Assembly (NCBI GenBank): GCA_033283165.1
Contig: JAWMQL010000001.1
Coordinates: forward strand, 682,001-746,000
Length of the DNA: 64,000 nt
Reading direction: 5' to 3'
Origin: JAWMQL01 sp033283165
Lineage (GTDB): Bacteria; Pseudomonadota; Gammaproteobacteria; Pseudomonadales; Halieaceae
Shown: positions 42,684 through 51,873 of the stretch, one piece after another
Layout of the letters: the number at the start of each line of letters is the position of its first letter
Position numbering within the stretch: the first letter of the stretch is position 1
Notes under the pieces: model-generated
The model's input: only the letters and a program-made list of their open reading frames with translations
What the model was told of the DNA's origin: nothing
Databases searched by the model: none
Position numbers and translations under genes: made by a program

Positions 42684-42789
42684 TGCACGTGGCTTCCCGG
42701 CCCGTGCACACGTCCCCTGGCCGATGTTTCTGCCCCGAAACATACGGCTATTTTGGCCCGCAGTCAGTTCCTGATTTGCGGGCTTTTTT
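42684..42789 (+). ncRNA. Candidate small RNA with three hairpins
   Basis: A transcript of about 105 bases would contain three stems. Hairpin 1 (42685-42707) pairs GCACG-T-GGC with GCC-CGTGC around the loop TTCCCG. Hairpin 2 (42720-42748) pairs GCCGATGTTTC with GAAACAT-A-CGGC around TGCCCC. A U-rich single-stranded stretch (TATTTT) then leads to a terminator (stem GCCCGCA/TGCGGGC, 42756-42783, then six Ts). This order of C-rich loops, a U-rich Hfq-like site and a terminator is typical of trans-acting small RNAs. Nothing similar in a known family was recognised, including 6S or tmRNA. Confidence 0.6.
42756..42789 (+). terminator. Rho-independent terminator
   Basis: GCCCGCA pairs with TGCGGGC around a 14-base loop, followed by TTTTTT (42784-42789). 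It ends the candidate small RNA and lies about 140 bases after the universal stress gene. Confidence 0.75.
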
Positions 42790-42969
42790 GTACGTAAAAC
42801 ATAGCGATTTGCCTTCTTCTTAAAGTCGTTTCTAGATTTCTGGTGAAGCTGTCGTCCCGGGCCATGCTGCTGTCGTCCGCTGCCATGTGGCAAATCGCGG
42901 GCGAGGCGTATTCTCACTCCCAACGTAAACGAGCGCAGAGACAGGCGCGAAAAGACAGGGAGACCGCAC

Positions 42970-43374
42970 ATGCACGAGCTGGTAATGAGAATCAAGGAAC
43001 CCGAACTGTGTTACGTGTTTGGCGCGAACGCCATCCGCCGCGGTCATCCGGAGCTTGCGCTACAGGCCCAGCGCCGCGCAGTCGACCTGCGGGCCGAGTC
43101 GCACGAGCCCGATTCGGAAGCAGAACGTGCCGCCCTGCGTGCCATATACGCCTACGAGGAGGCACTCAGTCACACCAAGGGCAAGCGCACCCGCGCGACC
43201 GGCACCTGGCAGATGGTCAAGCGTTACGGCCTTTTCGAGGCAATCCAACGTCGCCTGGACGGCCGAAAAAGCGAGGACATGAGTGACAGCCTCAAGGCGC
43301 TTGGCATGGCGGACTACAGTTTTGAGACGGTGCGCGACGCGTACCCTGAAGCCTTCGAGCAGCTCGCAGCTTGA
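42970..43374 (+). CDS. Hypothetical protein of 134 residues
   Basis: An unrecognised soluble protein of 134 residues starting MHELVMRIKEPELCYVFGAN. The first two-thirds looks like a TPR/helical pair (PELALQAQRRAVDLRAESHE, EAERAALRAIYAYEEALSH). The second part contains RATGTWQMVKRYGLFEAIQR and ALGMADYSFETV. It has good codon use and a ribosome-binding site, so it should be real. It lies between a candidate small RNA and tandem terminators with ppk downstream; no functional link is visible. Confidence 0.65.
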   Translation: MHELVMRIKEPELCYVFGANAIRRGHPELALQAQRRAVDLRAESHEPDSEAERAALRAIYAYEEALSHTKGKRTRATGTWQMVKRYGLFEAIQRRLDGRKSEDMSDSLKALGMADYSFETVRDAYPEAFEQLAA

Positions 43375-43487
43375 GAAAGCAGAACGACAGAGGTTGACCG
43401 GATCCCTACCTTGGCCCGTCCCCAGCTGTATCGGGGAATCAAACGGGCCCTTTTTAGGGGCCTCAACCCGAACCGAATGATCCCCCT

Positions 43488-43510
43488 GTAGGTAACGAAC
43501 CTACTTTTTT
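43488..43510 (+). terminator. Rho-independent terminator (first of two)
   Basis: GTAGGT-AACGA-ACCTAC is a six-pair hairpin followed by six Ts. It lies about 115 bases after the stop of the 134-residue gene. Confidence 0.8.
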
Positions 43511-43512
43511 CG

Positions 43513-43537
43513 CCCGGCCCCTGGCCGGGTTTTTTTT
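43513..43537 (+). terminator. Rho-independent terminator (second of two)
   Basis: CCCGGCC-CCT-GGCCGGG is a seven-pair GC-rich stem followed by eight Ts. It stands three bases after the first terminator and 78 bases before ppk, so transcription reaching ppk should start downstream or read through. Confidence 0.9.
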
Positions 43538-43614
43538 GGTCTGACCCCGGTCGCTGTAACACAAGGCAGCGCCTGCCCTGCTACACTGGCACAAGCAATC
43601 AGGGAAGGAATGCA

Positions 43615-45753
43615 GTGGTTAGTCCAATCAAAACACGCCTGGCGGACCTGGACGAAAACCTGTTCATGCCGCGCGAGCTCAGCTGGCTGTCTTTCAATGC
43701 GCGCGTTCTGCAGGAGGCGGCGGACCCATCCGTGCCGATTATACAGCGGGTGCGCTACCTGGGGATTTTCTCCAATAACCTCGACGAGTTCTTCCGGGTC
43801 CGGGTAGCGGAAGTCAGGCGCCTGGTTTCCGTGTCCGGTGGCGGCAACAAGCAGCAGTCCAAGGACCTGTTGAAGGCGATCCAGGACCGGGTCGTGCAGT
43901 TGCAGAGTGACTTCGAACGGGTCTACGACGCGGTGCTCGCGGACCTGGCGGCGCGCCACATCTACATGATCAACGAAGCGCAGCTGGACGAAAACCAGGC
44001 CGCTTTTGTCCAGGCCTATTTTACCGAAACCGTATTGCCGGAACTGGAGCCCATTCTGCTGGCCGACGCACAGCCTATTCCGGTACTGAACGACGAGTCA
44101 CTGTACCTCGCAATCGATGTGCGTTCCGGCGAGGACTACCACTATGCAGTGCTCGAGGTTCCCACCGACCGGCTACAGCGTTTTGTGGAAATCCCGCGTA
44201 AAAAAGGCAAGGCCGGCAGGGTCTTCATTGTGCTGGATAATATCATCCGGGCCTGCCTGCCCCAGGTCTTTCGCGGGGTATTCACTATCGACTCGGCCCA
44301 GGCCTATTGCTTCAAGTTCTCCCGCGATGCGGAAATCGAACTGGACACGGGCATCATGGAGAGCCTGATCGACAAGATGGCCACGAGCCTTAAGCAGCGG
44401 CGCAAGGCGGACGCCGTTCGTTTTGTCTACGATGAACAGATGCCGCAGCGACTGCTGGACTACCTCTGTCGCAGGTTCGGGTTTGGCGGCTACGACAGCC
44501 TGATATCCGGTGGCCGCTACCACAATTCCAAGGACTTCATGGCGTTCCCCAATGTCGGTCCGCGCTACCTCGAGTTCAAGCCCCAGCGGCCCATCCGCCT
44601 GGCACGGCTGGACGACCACGGCAGCCTGTTCGACGCCATTCGGGAACAGGACGTGTTCCTGTACTACCCCTATCACCCCTTCAACTACATCATCGATCTG
44701 CTGAAGACCGCTGCCCTGGATCCCCACGTGCGCAGCATCAAGATCTGCCTGTACCGGGTGGCCCGCGATTCCAGGGTCATCGACGCCCTGTTCAACGCGG
44801 TTCACAATGGCAAGCGGGTTCTGGTGGTGGTGGAGTTGGCGGCGCGGTTCGACGAACAGGCCAATATCGACTGGGCGCAACGCCTGGGTGAGAGCGGTAT
44901 CGAGGTGATATTCGGCATCCCCGGACTGAAAGTGCACAGCAAACTCTTACTTATCGAGCGGCGCGAGGACAACACCACACGGTTCTACAGCCACATCGGC
45001 ACCGGAAATTTCAACGAAAAGACTGCCCGGCTCTACACGGACTTCTCCCTGATTACCTGGGACCAGAATGTGGGGCGCGACGTCTACGATGTCTTCGACT
45101 TCCTGCAGTACAACTACAAGCGGCCAAACTACCGCGTGCTGTTGGTGTCGCCACACAGCTGTCGCTCGGGCCTGATGGAAATGATTGAAGCGGAAATCGC
45201 CAACGCCCAGGCCGGCTACCGTGCCTCCATGACCCTGAAATGCAACAACCTGGTGGATCGGGAACTGGTCATGAAGCTCTATGAGGCCAGTGACGCCGGG
45301 GTGAAGATACGCCTTATCGTGCGCGGCATGTGCTCCCTCCTCCCCGGTGTGAAGGGGATATCCGAGAACATCCAGGCTATCAGCATCGTCGATCGTTTCC
45401 TGGAGCACCCGCGCGCCTATGTATTCTACAACCGGGGCAGCCCGCGCTACCTGATCGGTTCCGCCGACCTGATGACCCGCAACCTGGATTTCCGGGTGGA
45501 GGCGCTGGTGCCGATATTTGACGCTGAGGCCCAGAAAATCATCCAGGACGTACTGGACCAGCAGTGGTACGACAATGTGAAAGCGCGGATACTGGACCAG
45601 AACCAGCTCAACGAGATGGTCAAACCCAGGAAGAAGGCTGCCAGAATCCGCTCCCAGGAAACCATCCACCGTTACCTCGCCACGGGCAAGCTGCCGCGGT
45701 ATCCTAAGTCCCGCATGAACAAGCCGGCCCGGCGTCGGCGCAAGGTTTCCTGA
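43615..45753 (+). CDS. ppk1: Polyphosphate kinase 1
   Basis: A 712-residue PPK1 that makes long-chain polyphosphate from ATP. The N-terminal domain has PRELSWLSFNARVLQEA; VHSKLLLIERR holds the autophosphorylated His441 (equivalent to E. coli His435), and HIGTGNFNEKTARLYTDFSL follows. The C-terminal domain has DLMTRNLDFRVEAL. The start is GTG 43615, 5 bases after AGGGAAGGA; the ATG at 43610 is in another frame. No ppx or phosphate gene adjoins. Confidence 0.95.
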   Translation: MVSPIKTRLADLDENLFMPRELSWLSFNARVLQEAADPSVPIIQRVRYLGIFSNNLDEFFRVRVAEVRRLVSVSGGGNKQQSKDLLKAIQDRVVQLQSDFERVYDAVLADLAARHIYMINEAQLDENQAAFVQAYFTETVLPELEPILLADAQPIPVLNDESLYLAIDVRSGEDYHYAVLEVPTDRLQRFVEIPRKKGKAGRVFIVLDNIIRACLPQVFRGVFTIDSAQAYCFKFSRDAEIELDTGIMESLIDKMATSLKQRRKADAVRFVYDEQMPQRLLDYLCRRFGFGGYDSLISGGRYHNSKDFMAFPNVGPRYLEFKPQRPIRLARLDDHGSLFDAIREQDVFLYYPYHPFNYIIDLLKTAALDPHVRSIKICLYRVARDSRVIDALFNAVHNGKRVLVVVELAARFDEQANIDWAQRLGESGIEVIFGIPGLKVHSKLLLIERREDNTTRFYSHIGTGNFNEKTARLYTDFSLITWDQNVGRDVYDVFDFLQYNYKRPNYRVLLVSPHSCRSGLMEMIEAEIANAQAGYRASMTLKCNNLVDRELVMKLYEASDAGVKIRLIVRGMCSLLPGVKGISENIQAISIVDRFLEHPRAYVFYNRGSPRYLIGSADLMTRNLDFRVEALVPIFDAEAQKIIQDVLDQQWYDNVKARILDQNQLNEMVKPRKKAARIRSQETIHRYLATGKLPRYPKSRMNKPARRRRKVS

Positions 45754-45822
45754 TCGCAGCGCCGAACCCGCCGGGAGCCACGTCTACCGGCTCCGGTATC
45801 TCACTTGACAGGGCAGGACACA

Positions 45823-46761
45823 TTGGCCGGTAGCAGCTTACTTATCCTGATCGACGACATCGCCGCGGTGCTCGACGATGTCGCCCTGATGACCAAGGTG
45901 GCGGCGAAGAAGACCGCCGGCGTGCTGGGTGACGACCTGGCCCTGAATGCACAACAGGTCAGCGGCATACGCGCCGATCGCGAATTGCCCGTGGTCTGGG
46001 CGGTTGCGCGTGGCTCCTTCCGAAATAAGCTTATTTTGGTACCCGCCGCTTTATTGATCTCGGTGGTCGCTCCCTGGCTGATCACGCCACTGCTGATGAT
46101 CGGTGGCCTGTTCCTCTGTTATGAGGGCTTTGAAAAGATCGCCCACCGCTGGCTGCACAGCGCGGAAGAAGACGCCGAGGATCACCGGGAGTTGCTGGAA
46201 CACCTGGCGGATCCGGGGGTCGACCTGGTGAAATTTGAGCGCGACAAGATTCGTGGCGCGATTCGCACCGACTTTATCCTGTCCGCGGAAATCATCGTGA
46301 TCACCCTCGGCACGGTGGCGGAATCCGACTTCATGACCCAGGTGGTGGTGGTGTCGGCTATTGCTGTACTCATGACCATCGGGGTGTACGGGCTGGTGGC
46401 GGGTATCGTCAAACTGGACGATGCGGGGCTGTTCCTGTCCCGGCGCGAAGGGGATGGCCTGGGGCGGCGATTTTTGCGCTGGTCGGGAGCCCGTCTGCTC
46501 GGTTTTGCTCCCTGGCTGATGAAAGCGCTTGGGGTGGTGGGCACCGCGGCCATGTTCCTGGTCGGCGGGGGTATCCTGCTACATGGGCTGCCGGTGCTGG
46601 AGCACCTGATCGAGCCACTGCTGTCCCGGCTGGCGGGACTGGAGTCAGCGGGACCGGTTCTGGTAAAACTCGCGCCCACCCTGGCAGGCCTTGTGCTGGG
46701 CCTGTTGGCCGGGGGGCTGCTGGTCGGGCTGCAGCAACTCTATCTGCGGGTCAGGAGATAA
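45823..46761 (+). CDS. DUF808 membrane protein
   Basis: A 312-residue inner-membrane protein of the DUF808 (YedI-like) family. The start [45 protein letters not shown] is the usual family opening. About six hydrophobic segments follow. I chose TTG 45823 because the residue order after it matches the family's usual beginning and AGGA is just upstream; the frame is open to TTG 45805. The function is unknown. It converges on the HerA-like gene across a long inverted repeat. Confidence 0.88.
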   Translation: MAGSSLLILIDDIAAVLDDVALMTKVAAKKTAGVLGDDLALNAQQVSGIRADRELPVVWAVARGSFRNKLILVPAALLISVVAPWLITPLLMIGGLFLCYEGFEKIAHRWLHSAEEDAEDHRELLEHLADPGVDLVKFERDKIRGAIRTDFILSAEIIVITLGTVAESDFMTQVVVVSAIAVLMTIGVYGLVAGIVKLDDAGLFLSRREGDGLGRRFLRWSGARLLGFAPWLMKALGVVGTAAMFLVGGGILLHGLPVLEHLIEPLLSRLAGLESAGPVLVKLAPTLAGLVLGLLAGGLLVGLQQLYLRVRR

Positions 46762-46816
46762 TTCGGGGACAGTTCACTTTATTCCCGGCGAAAATAAAGT
46801 GAACTGTCCCCGAATT
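46760..46816. repeat. Perfect 24-bp inverted repeat with 9-base loop
   Basis: AATTCGGGGACAGTTCACTT and the next four bases pair perfectly with 46793-46816, leaving the loop CCCGGCGAA. The stem starts at the last base of the DUF808 gene and lies between two convergent genes. The motif GGGGACAGTTCAC resembles REP sequences linked to REP-associated tyrosine transposases, but no transposase is present in the window. It could end transcription from both sides. Confidence 0.85.
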
Positions 46817-46824
46817 TCGCGCGT

Positions 46825-48288
46825 CTATTTCAGGAGTGACCCGAGAATTCCGCGGAACAATTTTTTCCCCAGGCTGCTGCCCGCAGCACTGCCCAGGCTG
46901 CGCGCCATGCTCTTGATAAAGGCCTCGGAGGAGGTTTCGCGGGAGCTGCTTTTCCTGGTTTCAGCGGCGCGCTGCTTCTCCTGCGCGGCCTTCTCTGCTG
47001 CTGCCAGCCTGGCCGCGACGCGTTCCTGTAACACCTCGTGGGCGGACCGTGGGTCCACCGGATCCCTGTAACGCCGCTGGTTGGGGTCCCGCGCCAGGCA
47101 AGCCTGGCGTTCGGCGGCAGTGGCCTTGCCCATGCGCGAGCAGGGCGGGCGCACCAGCACCCGCTCCACCGGGGCGGGGATGCCCTTGTCCTGCAGGGTG
47201 GACACCAGCGCCTCGCCGACACCCAACTCGGTGATCGCCGTGACGGTGTCCACCTTCGGGTTGGCCCGGAAAGACTGCGCGGCGACCTTGACTGCTTTTT
47301 GTTCCTTTGGTGTGTAGGCCCGCAACGCGTGCTGGACCCGGTTGCCCAGTTGCCCCAGTACCGGGTCGGGGATGTCCGAAGGGCTCTGGGTGATGAAATA
47401 CACACCAACGCCCTTGGAGCGGATCAGGCGCACGACCTGCTCGATTTTCTCCAGCAGGGGTTTCGGGGCATCCCGGAACAGCAGGTGGGCCTCGTCGAAA
47501 AAGAACACCAGGATCGGTTTGTCCGGATCGCCCAGTTCCGGCAGGTTTTCGAACAGTTCCGACAGCAACCACAACAGGAAGGTGGAGTACACCCGCGGAC
47601 TCTGGATCAGGGTGTCTGCCGCCAGCAGGTTTATCACCCCCTGGCCGCTGCGTTCAACCTGCATGAAATCTTCCAGCTCCAGTGCGGGCTCGCCGAAAAA
47701 TGCTTTCCCGCCCTCACGCTCCAGCATCAACAGGCGGCGCAGTATGGCGTTGACTGATGCCCTGGAGACATTGAAGCCCACGCCCATTTCGCTGCTGTGA
47801 TCCCCGAGGTATTCCAGGGTCGTGCGCAGGTCTTGCAGGTCGACCAGCAGCATGCCCTCGTCATCCGCGAATTCGAAAACCAGCGTCACGACGCTTTCCT
47901 GGGTTTCATTGAGGTCCAGCAGGCGCGAGATCAGTTGCGGTCCCATCTCCGATATCGTGGCGCGTATGGGTGTGCCCTTCTTGCCGAACAGGTCCCAGAA
48001 AGCGACCGGAAAGCCCCGCTGGCGATAGTCCTCGATGCCGATTTTCTGCACCCGCTCTTCGACCTTGGGGTGCGGCTTGCCGGCCTGGCTCAGTCCGGAG
48101 ATGTCGCCTTTCACATCGGCCAGGAATACCGGAACCCCCAGGTCGGAAAAACCCTCGGCAAGGCACTGCAGGGTAACTGTCTTGCCGGTGCCGGTCGCGC
48201 CGGCAATCAAGCCATGCCGGTTGGCGTAGCGCGGGTTGAGAAAGACCTGGCCAGCCTCGGAGCCGCCGATCAACAAGCCGTCAGTCAT
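46825..48288 (-). CDS. HerA-like ATPase (DUF853, YjgR-like)
   Basis: A 487-residue P-loop ATPase of the FtsK/HerA superfamily, DUF853 branch. Walker A is GATGTGKT (residues 30-37), a Walker B-like FFFDEAHLLFRDAP comes later, and RLIRSKGVGVYFITQSPSDI is the sensor region of the group. The Ala/Lys-rich C-terminal part (EKAAQEKQRAAETRKSSSRE) is variable. The substrate is unknown, but relatives move DNA or protein. It converges on DUF808 and is divergent from the zinc peptidase. Confidence 0.87.
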   Translation of the reverse strand: MTDGLLIGGSEAGQVFLNPRYANRHGLIAGATGTGKTVTLQCLAEGFSDLGVPVFLADVKGDISGLSQAGKPHPKVEERVQKIGIEDYRQRGFPVAFWDLFGKKGTPIRATISEMGPQLISRLLDLNETQESVVTLVFEFADDEGMLLVDLQDLRTTLEYLGDHSSEMGVGFNVSRASVNAILRRLLMLEREGGKAFFGEPALELEDFMQVERSGQGVINLLAADTLIQSPRVYSTFLLWLLSELFENLPELGDPDKPILVFFFDEAHLLFRDAPKPLLEKIEQVVRLIRSKGVGVYFITQSPSDIPDPVLGQLGNRVQHALRAYTPKEQKAVKVAAQSFRANPKVDTVTAITELGVGEALVSTLQDKGIPAPVERVLVRPPCSRMGKATAAERQACLARDPNQRRYRDPVDPRSAHEVLQERVAARLAAAEKAAQEKQRAAETRKSSSRETSSEAFIKSMARSLGSAAGSSLGKKLFRGILGSLLK

Positions 48289-48365
48289 GGTTCATATTCT
48301 TCTTCGCGAAGGGTAAAGCGGATAGACTAAGCTCTTTGTCTGGCTGATACCAGTAGGAGGCCGTC

Positions 48366-49268
48366 ATGCGCTGGAAGGGCAGACGCACCAGCAGCAACGT
48401 GGAAGACCGTCGCGGGCAGGGAGCTGCCATGGGCGCGGCGGCGGGTGGCGCGATGGTGCTGCGCCTGTTGCCGGCACTGGTCAGGACCAAGACCGGGCGC
48501 ACTGTGCTGATCGTGGGCGTGCTGGCGGTAGTGGGCAGCCGAATGCTGGGCATCGACCTGCTGCCCCTGTTATTCGGCGGTGGTGGCGCGAGCCAACCGG
48601 TGGACTACCAGCCCACAGCCGAGGAACAGGAACGGGCCGAGTTTGCGTCGGTGATTCTGGCCGACACCGAAGACACCTGGCAGGCGCTGTTTGAACAGCA
48701 GGGCAGGGCCTATCGCGAGCCCACCCTGGTCCTGTTTACCGACAGCGTGCGCTCGGCCTGTGGTGGCGCCAGCGCGGCGATGGGCCCGTTTTACTGCCCG
48801 GCAGATCAGCAGGTCTATCTCGATCTCAGTTTCTTCTCTGATCTCGCCAGTCGCCACGGCGCGCCCGGAGACTTTGCCCAGGCCTACGTGATTGCGCACG
48901 AGGTCGGACATCACGTGCAGACCCTGCTCGGTATTTCAGGCGAAGTGCGCGCCGCCGGCCAGGGCCGCAGCCAGGCCCAGGTGAATGCCCTGTCGGTGCG
49001 ACAGGAATTACAGGCGGACTGCTTTGCCGGCTTGTGGGGCCACGCGGCGAAGGTGGATCGCGCGCTGCTGGATCCCGGCGACCTGGAGGAGGCCTTGGTG
49101 GCCGCCAGCGCCATCGGCGATGACCGCCTGCAGCGCCAGGCGGGTGGAAGAATCGTGCCGGACAGTTTCACCCACGGGAGTTCGGAGCAGCGCGTGCGCT
49201 GGTTCCGGCGCGGTTTCGACAGCGGCACGCTGGACAGCTGCGATACCTTTTCCGCCCGGCAGCTCTGA
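48366..49268 (+). CDS. Neutral zinc metallopeptidase (YpfJ-like)
   Basis: A 300-residue single-pass membrane protein. A basic N-terminus and one hydrophobic helix (VLIVGVLAVVGSRMLGIDLL region) precede a periplasmic domain with the zinc-binding HEVGHH (residues 178-183) and ELQADCFAGLWGHA, the third-ligand region of the family. This is the putative neutral zinc metallopeptidase (DUF2256/YpfJ-type) class, whose substrates are unknown. It is divergent from the HerA-like gene and converges on the MFS transporter with 6 bases between. Confidence 0.87.
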   Translation: MRWKGRRTSSNVEDRRGQGAAMGAAAGGAMVLRLLPALVRTKTGRTVLIVGVLAVVGSRMLGIDLLPLLFGGGGASQPVDYQPTAEEQERAEFASVILADTEDTWQALFEQQGRAYREPTLVLFTDSVRSACGGASAAMGPFYCPADQQVYLDLSFFSDLASRHGAPGDFAQAYVIAHEVGHHVQTLLGISGEVRAAGQGRSQAQVNALSVRQELQADCFAGLWGHAAKVDRALLDPGDLEEALVAASAIGDDRLQRQAGGRIVPDSFTHGSSEQRVRWFRRGFDSGTLDSCDTFSARQL

Positions 49269-49274
49269 AGTGGG

Positions 49275-50438
49275 TCAAATAGGACGCCTGTGCCACAACA
49301 GCAGAAAAGCCATCAGACCCATCGGGGCGAGGCACGACAGCAGCAGGGCCTGCCAGCTGATCAGGCTCAAGGCCCAGCCGGCGCAGAGTGATGCCACGGC
49401 CTGGGTGCTGAACACCACCGTATCGTTGGCGGCCTGTGCCCGGTACTGTTCGCCCTCGCGGTAAGTGGTCGGCAGCAGGGCGGTACCCGCAACAAACAGG
49501 AAATTCCAGCCTATCCCGAGCATGACCAGTTGTCCCCAGAAGCCCAGCACGGTGACATCGACCAGGCCGATGGCGATCGTGGTGCCATAGCAGGCCAGGC
49601 CCGCGACCATCAGGCCGCGGATAGACAGGGCCTTGAACAGCCAGGCGGTTACCAGCGAGGGGAGAAACATGGCAGCTATGTGCCACTGAATGACCCACTT
49701 GGTGTCCTCCAGGCTGTGCCCGTGATGGACATGCATGCTGATCGGTGTGGCAGTCATGACGAAGGACATGATGATGAAGGCCACTGCACCGCTGGCAATG
49801 GCCAAGACCAGGCTGCGCTCCCGCAGCATCACCCGCAGGGGCCGGGCGGGGGCAACTTCACTGACCTGCCCGGGGCGGTAGTCGCTATAGAACAACAACA
49901 GGAAGCCGGCGAAGATATAGCAGCCCGTACCCAGTAAAAAGGAGCCTAGGTACTCGGCACTGAGCAGGTTCTTGCCCAGCACGGCCAGCTCCGGGCCGAG
50001 GAAGGCAGCGACGATCCCCGCGCACATGATGATTGACGCCACGGTGGGGCCGCGGTCCAGGGGCAGCCGCTCCATGGCCGCAAACCGCACCTGCTGCAGG
50101 GCGGCATTGGTGGCGCCAATCAGGCTGGCGCCGAGGCAGAACAGGGCAAAATCGTCCCGTTCCAGGGCCAGGGCATTCAACAGCATGGCCCCCACCCCCA
50201 GCACCAGGAACAGGGCCAGCGTGCGTTTGCGGCCGAATCGCGCCATGCCCCGGGTAGCGGGAAATACACCCAGGGCGGTACCGACAATCATGAGGGTGAT
50301 GGGCAGGGTAGCCAGGCCCGGTGTCGGCGCCAGGCGGGTGCCGATAATACTGCCTATCAGCATGATCATGGGTGAACCGGACATGGCCACGGCGTTCAGC
50401 AGTGCCAGCAGCCAGACCGTTTGGAAACCTTTCAGCAT
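49275..50438 (-). CDS. MFS transporter
   Basis: A 387-residue inner-membrane protein with about 12 hydrophobic helices. The loop after helix 2 carries RGMARFGRKRTLALF, the conserved MFS signature. The helices 7-12 start around RPLRVMLRERSLVLAIASG. It resembles drug/metabolite efflux permeases of unassigned substrate. It is divergent from the M20 peptidase with 40 bases between. Confidence 0.88.
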   Translation of the reverse strand: MLKGFQTVWLLALLNAVAMSGSPMIMLIGSIIGTRLAPTPGLATLPITLMIVGTALGVFPATRGMARFGRKRTLALFLVLGVGAMLLNALALERDDFALFCLGASLIGATNAALQQVRFAAMERLPLDRGPTVASIIMCAGIVAAFLGPELAVLGKNLLSAEYLGSFLLGTGCYIFAGFLLLFYSDYRPGQVSEVAPARPLRVMLRERSLVLAIASGAVAFIIMSFVMTATPISMHVHHGHSLEDTKWVIQWHIAAMFLPSLVTAWLFKALSIRGLMVAGLACYGTTIAIGLVDVTVLGFWGQLVMLGIGWNFLFVAGTALLPTTYREGEQYRAQAANDTVVFSTQAVASLCAGWALSLISWQALLLSCLAPMGLMAFLLLWHRRPI

Positions 50439-50478
50439 CGGTCTAGACTAGCAGCTTTTACACCTGTGAGATCAGCCG

Positions 50479-51873
50479 ATGCGTGTCTTCCTCTCCCTCA
50501 TGTTGTTCTGGTCCACCCTGTCAGCGGCCAGTGAGCCGATCCAGACTGAGCATGCCAGCCGGGCGCTGGAGATTTATCGCACTATCGTCGAGGTGGACAC
50601 CTCCAAGCACCAGGGAAATACCCTTCGCGTCGCCAGCTACCTGGCGGACCAGTTGCTGGCGGCGGGCTTTCCAGAGGAAGACGTCCAGGTCAGCAGCGTG
50701 GGCGACAAGGCTATCCTGGTGGCCCGCTATCGCGGCGATGGCAGCAGTGGCAAGAAGCCCATCCTGTTGCTGGGCCACATGGATGTGGTGGAGGCCATTG
50801 CCAGCGACTGGGAAAGGCCACCGTTCACCCTGACCCGGGACGACAAGAATTTTTATGCCCGGGGCACCTACGACAACAAGTTCGGCGTCGCCCAGCTCAC
50901 CGCCACGTTCATCCGCCTGCGTAAAGAGGGTTTCGTGCCGACCCGCGACCTGATCCTGGCATTTTCAGGGGACGAGGAGAGCGGCATGACCACCACCCGG
51001 TTCATGGCCTACGAGATGCCGGAACTGGCAGAGGCGGAATTTGCGCTCAATTCAGACGCCGGTGGCGGCGCCCTGAACGATACCGGACAGGCGGTGAACT
51101 ACCGCATACAGGCGGCGGAAAAAACCTATGCCACCTGGGAGCTGACGGTGCGCAATCCCGGCGGGCACAGTTCCCGCCCGCGGCTGGATAACGCGATCTA
51201 TGAACTGTCCGATGCGATCAAGGCAATCCAGGACTATCGTTTCCCGGTGCGGCACAGTGAACTGACCCTCAGCTACTTCCAGGCCACCGGCCGGCAGCTC
51301 GGTGGCGAACTGGGGGATATGATGGTGCGGTTTGCCTACGACCCCGGCGACGAGGAGGCGGCGGACTTCCTGTTCCGGGATCCCTCTTACGTCGGTACCA
51401 CCCGCACCACCTGCGTGGTGACCATGCTGCGCGCCGGCCACGCCGAAAATGCCTTGCCCCAGTCGGCGACCGCCACGGTGAACTGCCGCATCTTCCCCGG
51501 TGTGTCGGTGGCAGAAGTCGAGCAGCGCCTGCGCGAGGTTGTGGCCAACGAGGGCATCGAGTTCGTGCTGCTGGGCGATCCCACCGAGAGCCCCGTGTCA
51601 GAGTTGCGGCAGGACGTGATCGCCGCTTTGGGTAAGGCGTTACACAGCCGGTACCCGGCACTGCCCATGATCGCTTACATGGAGTCGGGCGGCACCGATG
51701 GCATGCATTTCCGCCGGGCGGGTATACCCACCTGGGGTATCAGCGGTCTCTTCATTCACCCGGGGGAAATGTTCGCCCACGGGCTCAACGAGCGGGTGCC
51801 CATAGACTCGTTCTACGGTGCGCTCGATCACTGGAGCATTATCCTCAGGGAGCTGGCGGGTCCCGGGGAGTAG
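50479..51873 (+). CDS. Exported M20-family metallopeptidase
   Basis: A 464-residue protein with an N-terminal signal peptide (MRVFLSLMLFWSTLSAAS), so it acts in the periplasm. The M20 core has GHMDVVEA (metal ligands), YDNKFGVAQL, FSGDEESGM and a late SGGTDGMHF region with the last His, plus a dimerisation domain in the middle. It cleaves N-terminal residues or acyl groups from small peptides. It overlaps the end of the convergent one-TM protein gene by 29 bases. Confidence 0.9.
   Translation: MRVFLSLMLFWSTLSAASEPIQTEHASRALEIYRTIVEVDTSKHQGNTLRVASYLADQLLAAGFPEEDVQVSSVGDKAILVARYRGDGSSGKKPILLLGHMDVVEAIASDWERPPFTLTRDDKNFYARGTYDNKFGVAQLTATFIRLRKEGFVPTRDLILAFSGDEESGMTTTRFMAYEMPELAEAEFALNSDAGGGALNDTGQAVNYRIQAAEKTYATWELTVRNPGGHSSRPRLDNAIYELSDAIKAIQDYRFPVRHSELTLSYFQATGRQLGGELGDMMVRFAYDPGDEEAADFLFRDPSYVGTTRTTCVVTMLRAGHAENALPQSATATVNCRIFPGVSVAEVEQRLREVVANEGIEFVLLGDPTESPVSELRQDVIAALGKALHSRYPALPMIAYMESGGTDGMHFRRAGIPTWGISGLFIHPGEMFAHGLNERVPIDSFYGALDHWSIILRELAGPGE

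Larger units (their letters stand above)
42615..42969. other. 355-base gap: small RNA, terminator and leader
   Basis: This is the longest stretch without a protein gene. The first 40 bases after the stress gene stop hold nothing clear. 42650-42789 holds the candidate small RNA with promoter and terminator. 42790-42969 carries no good open frame and is the probable 5' region of the 134-residue gene; AGGGAGACC lies just before its ATG. I see no inverted repeats long enough to mark a mobile element. Confidence 0.6.

Noticed and set aside
42684..42789. 6S RNA or tmRNA identity for the hairpin region
   Set aside because: It is shorter than 6S RNA, lacks its long bulged rod and the usual downstream gene, and has no tRNA-like end or tag frame.
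43610..43807. ATG start at 43610 for polyphosphate kinase
   Set aside because: It is in another frame and soon departs from PPK sequence; the GTG at 43615 gives the conserved N-terminus with a good ribosome-binding site.
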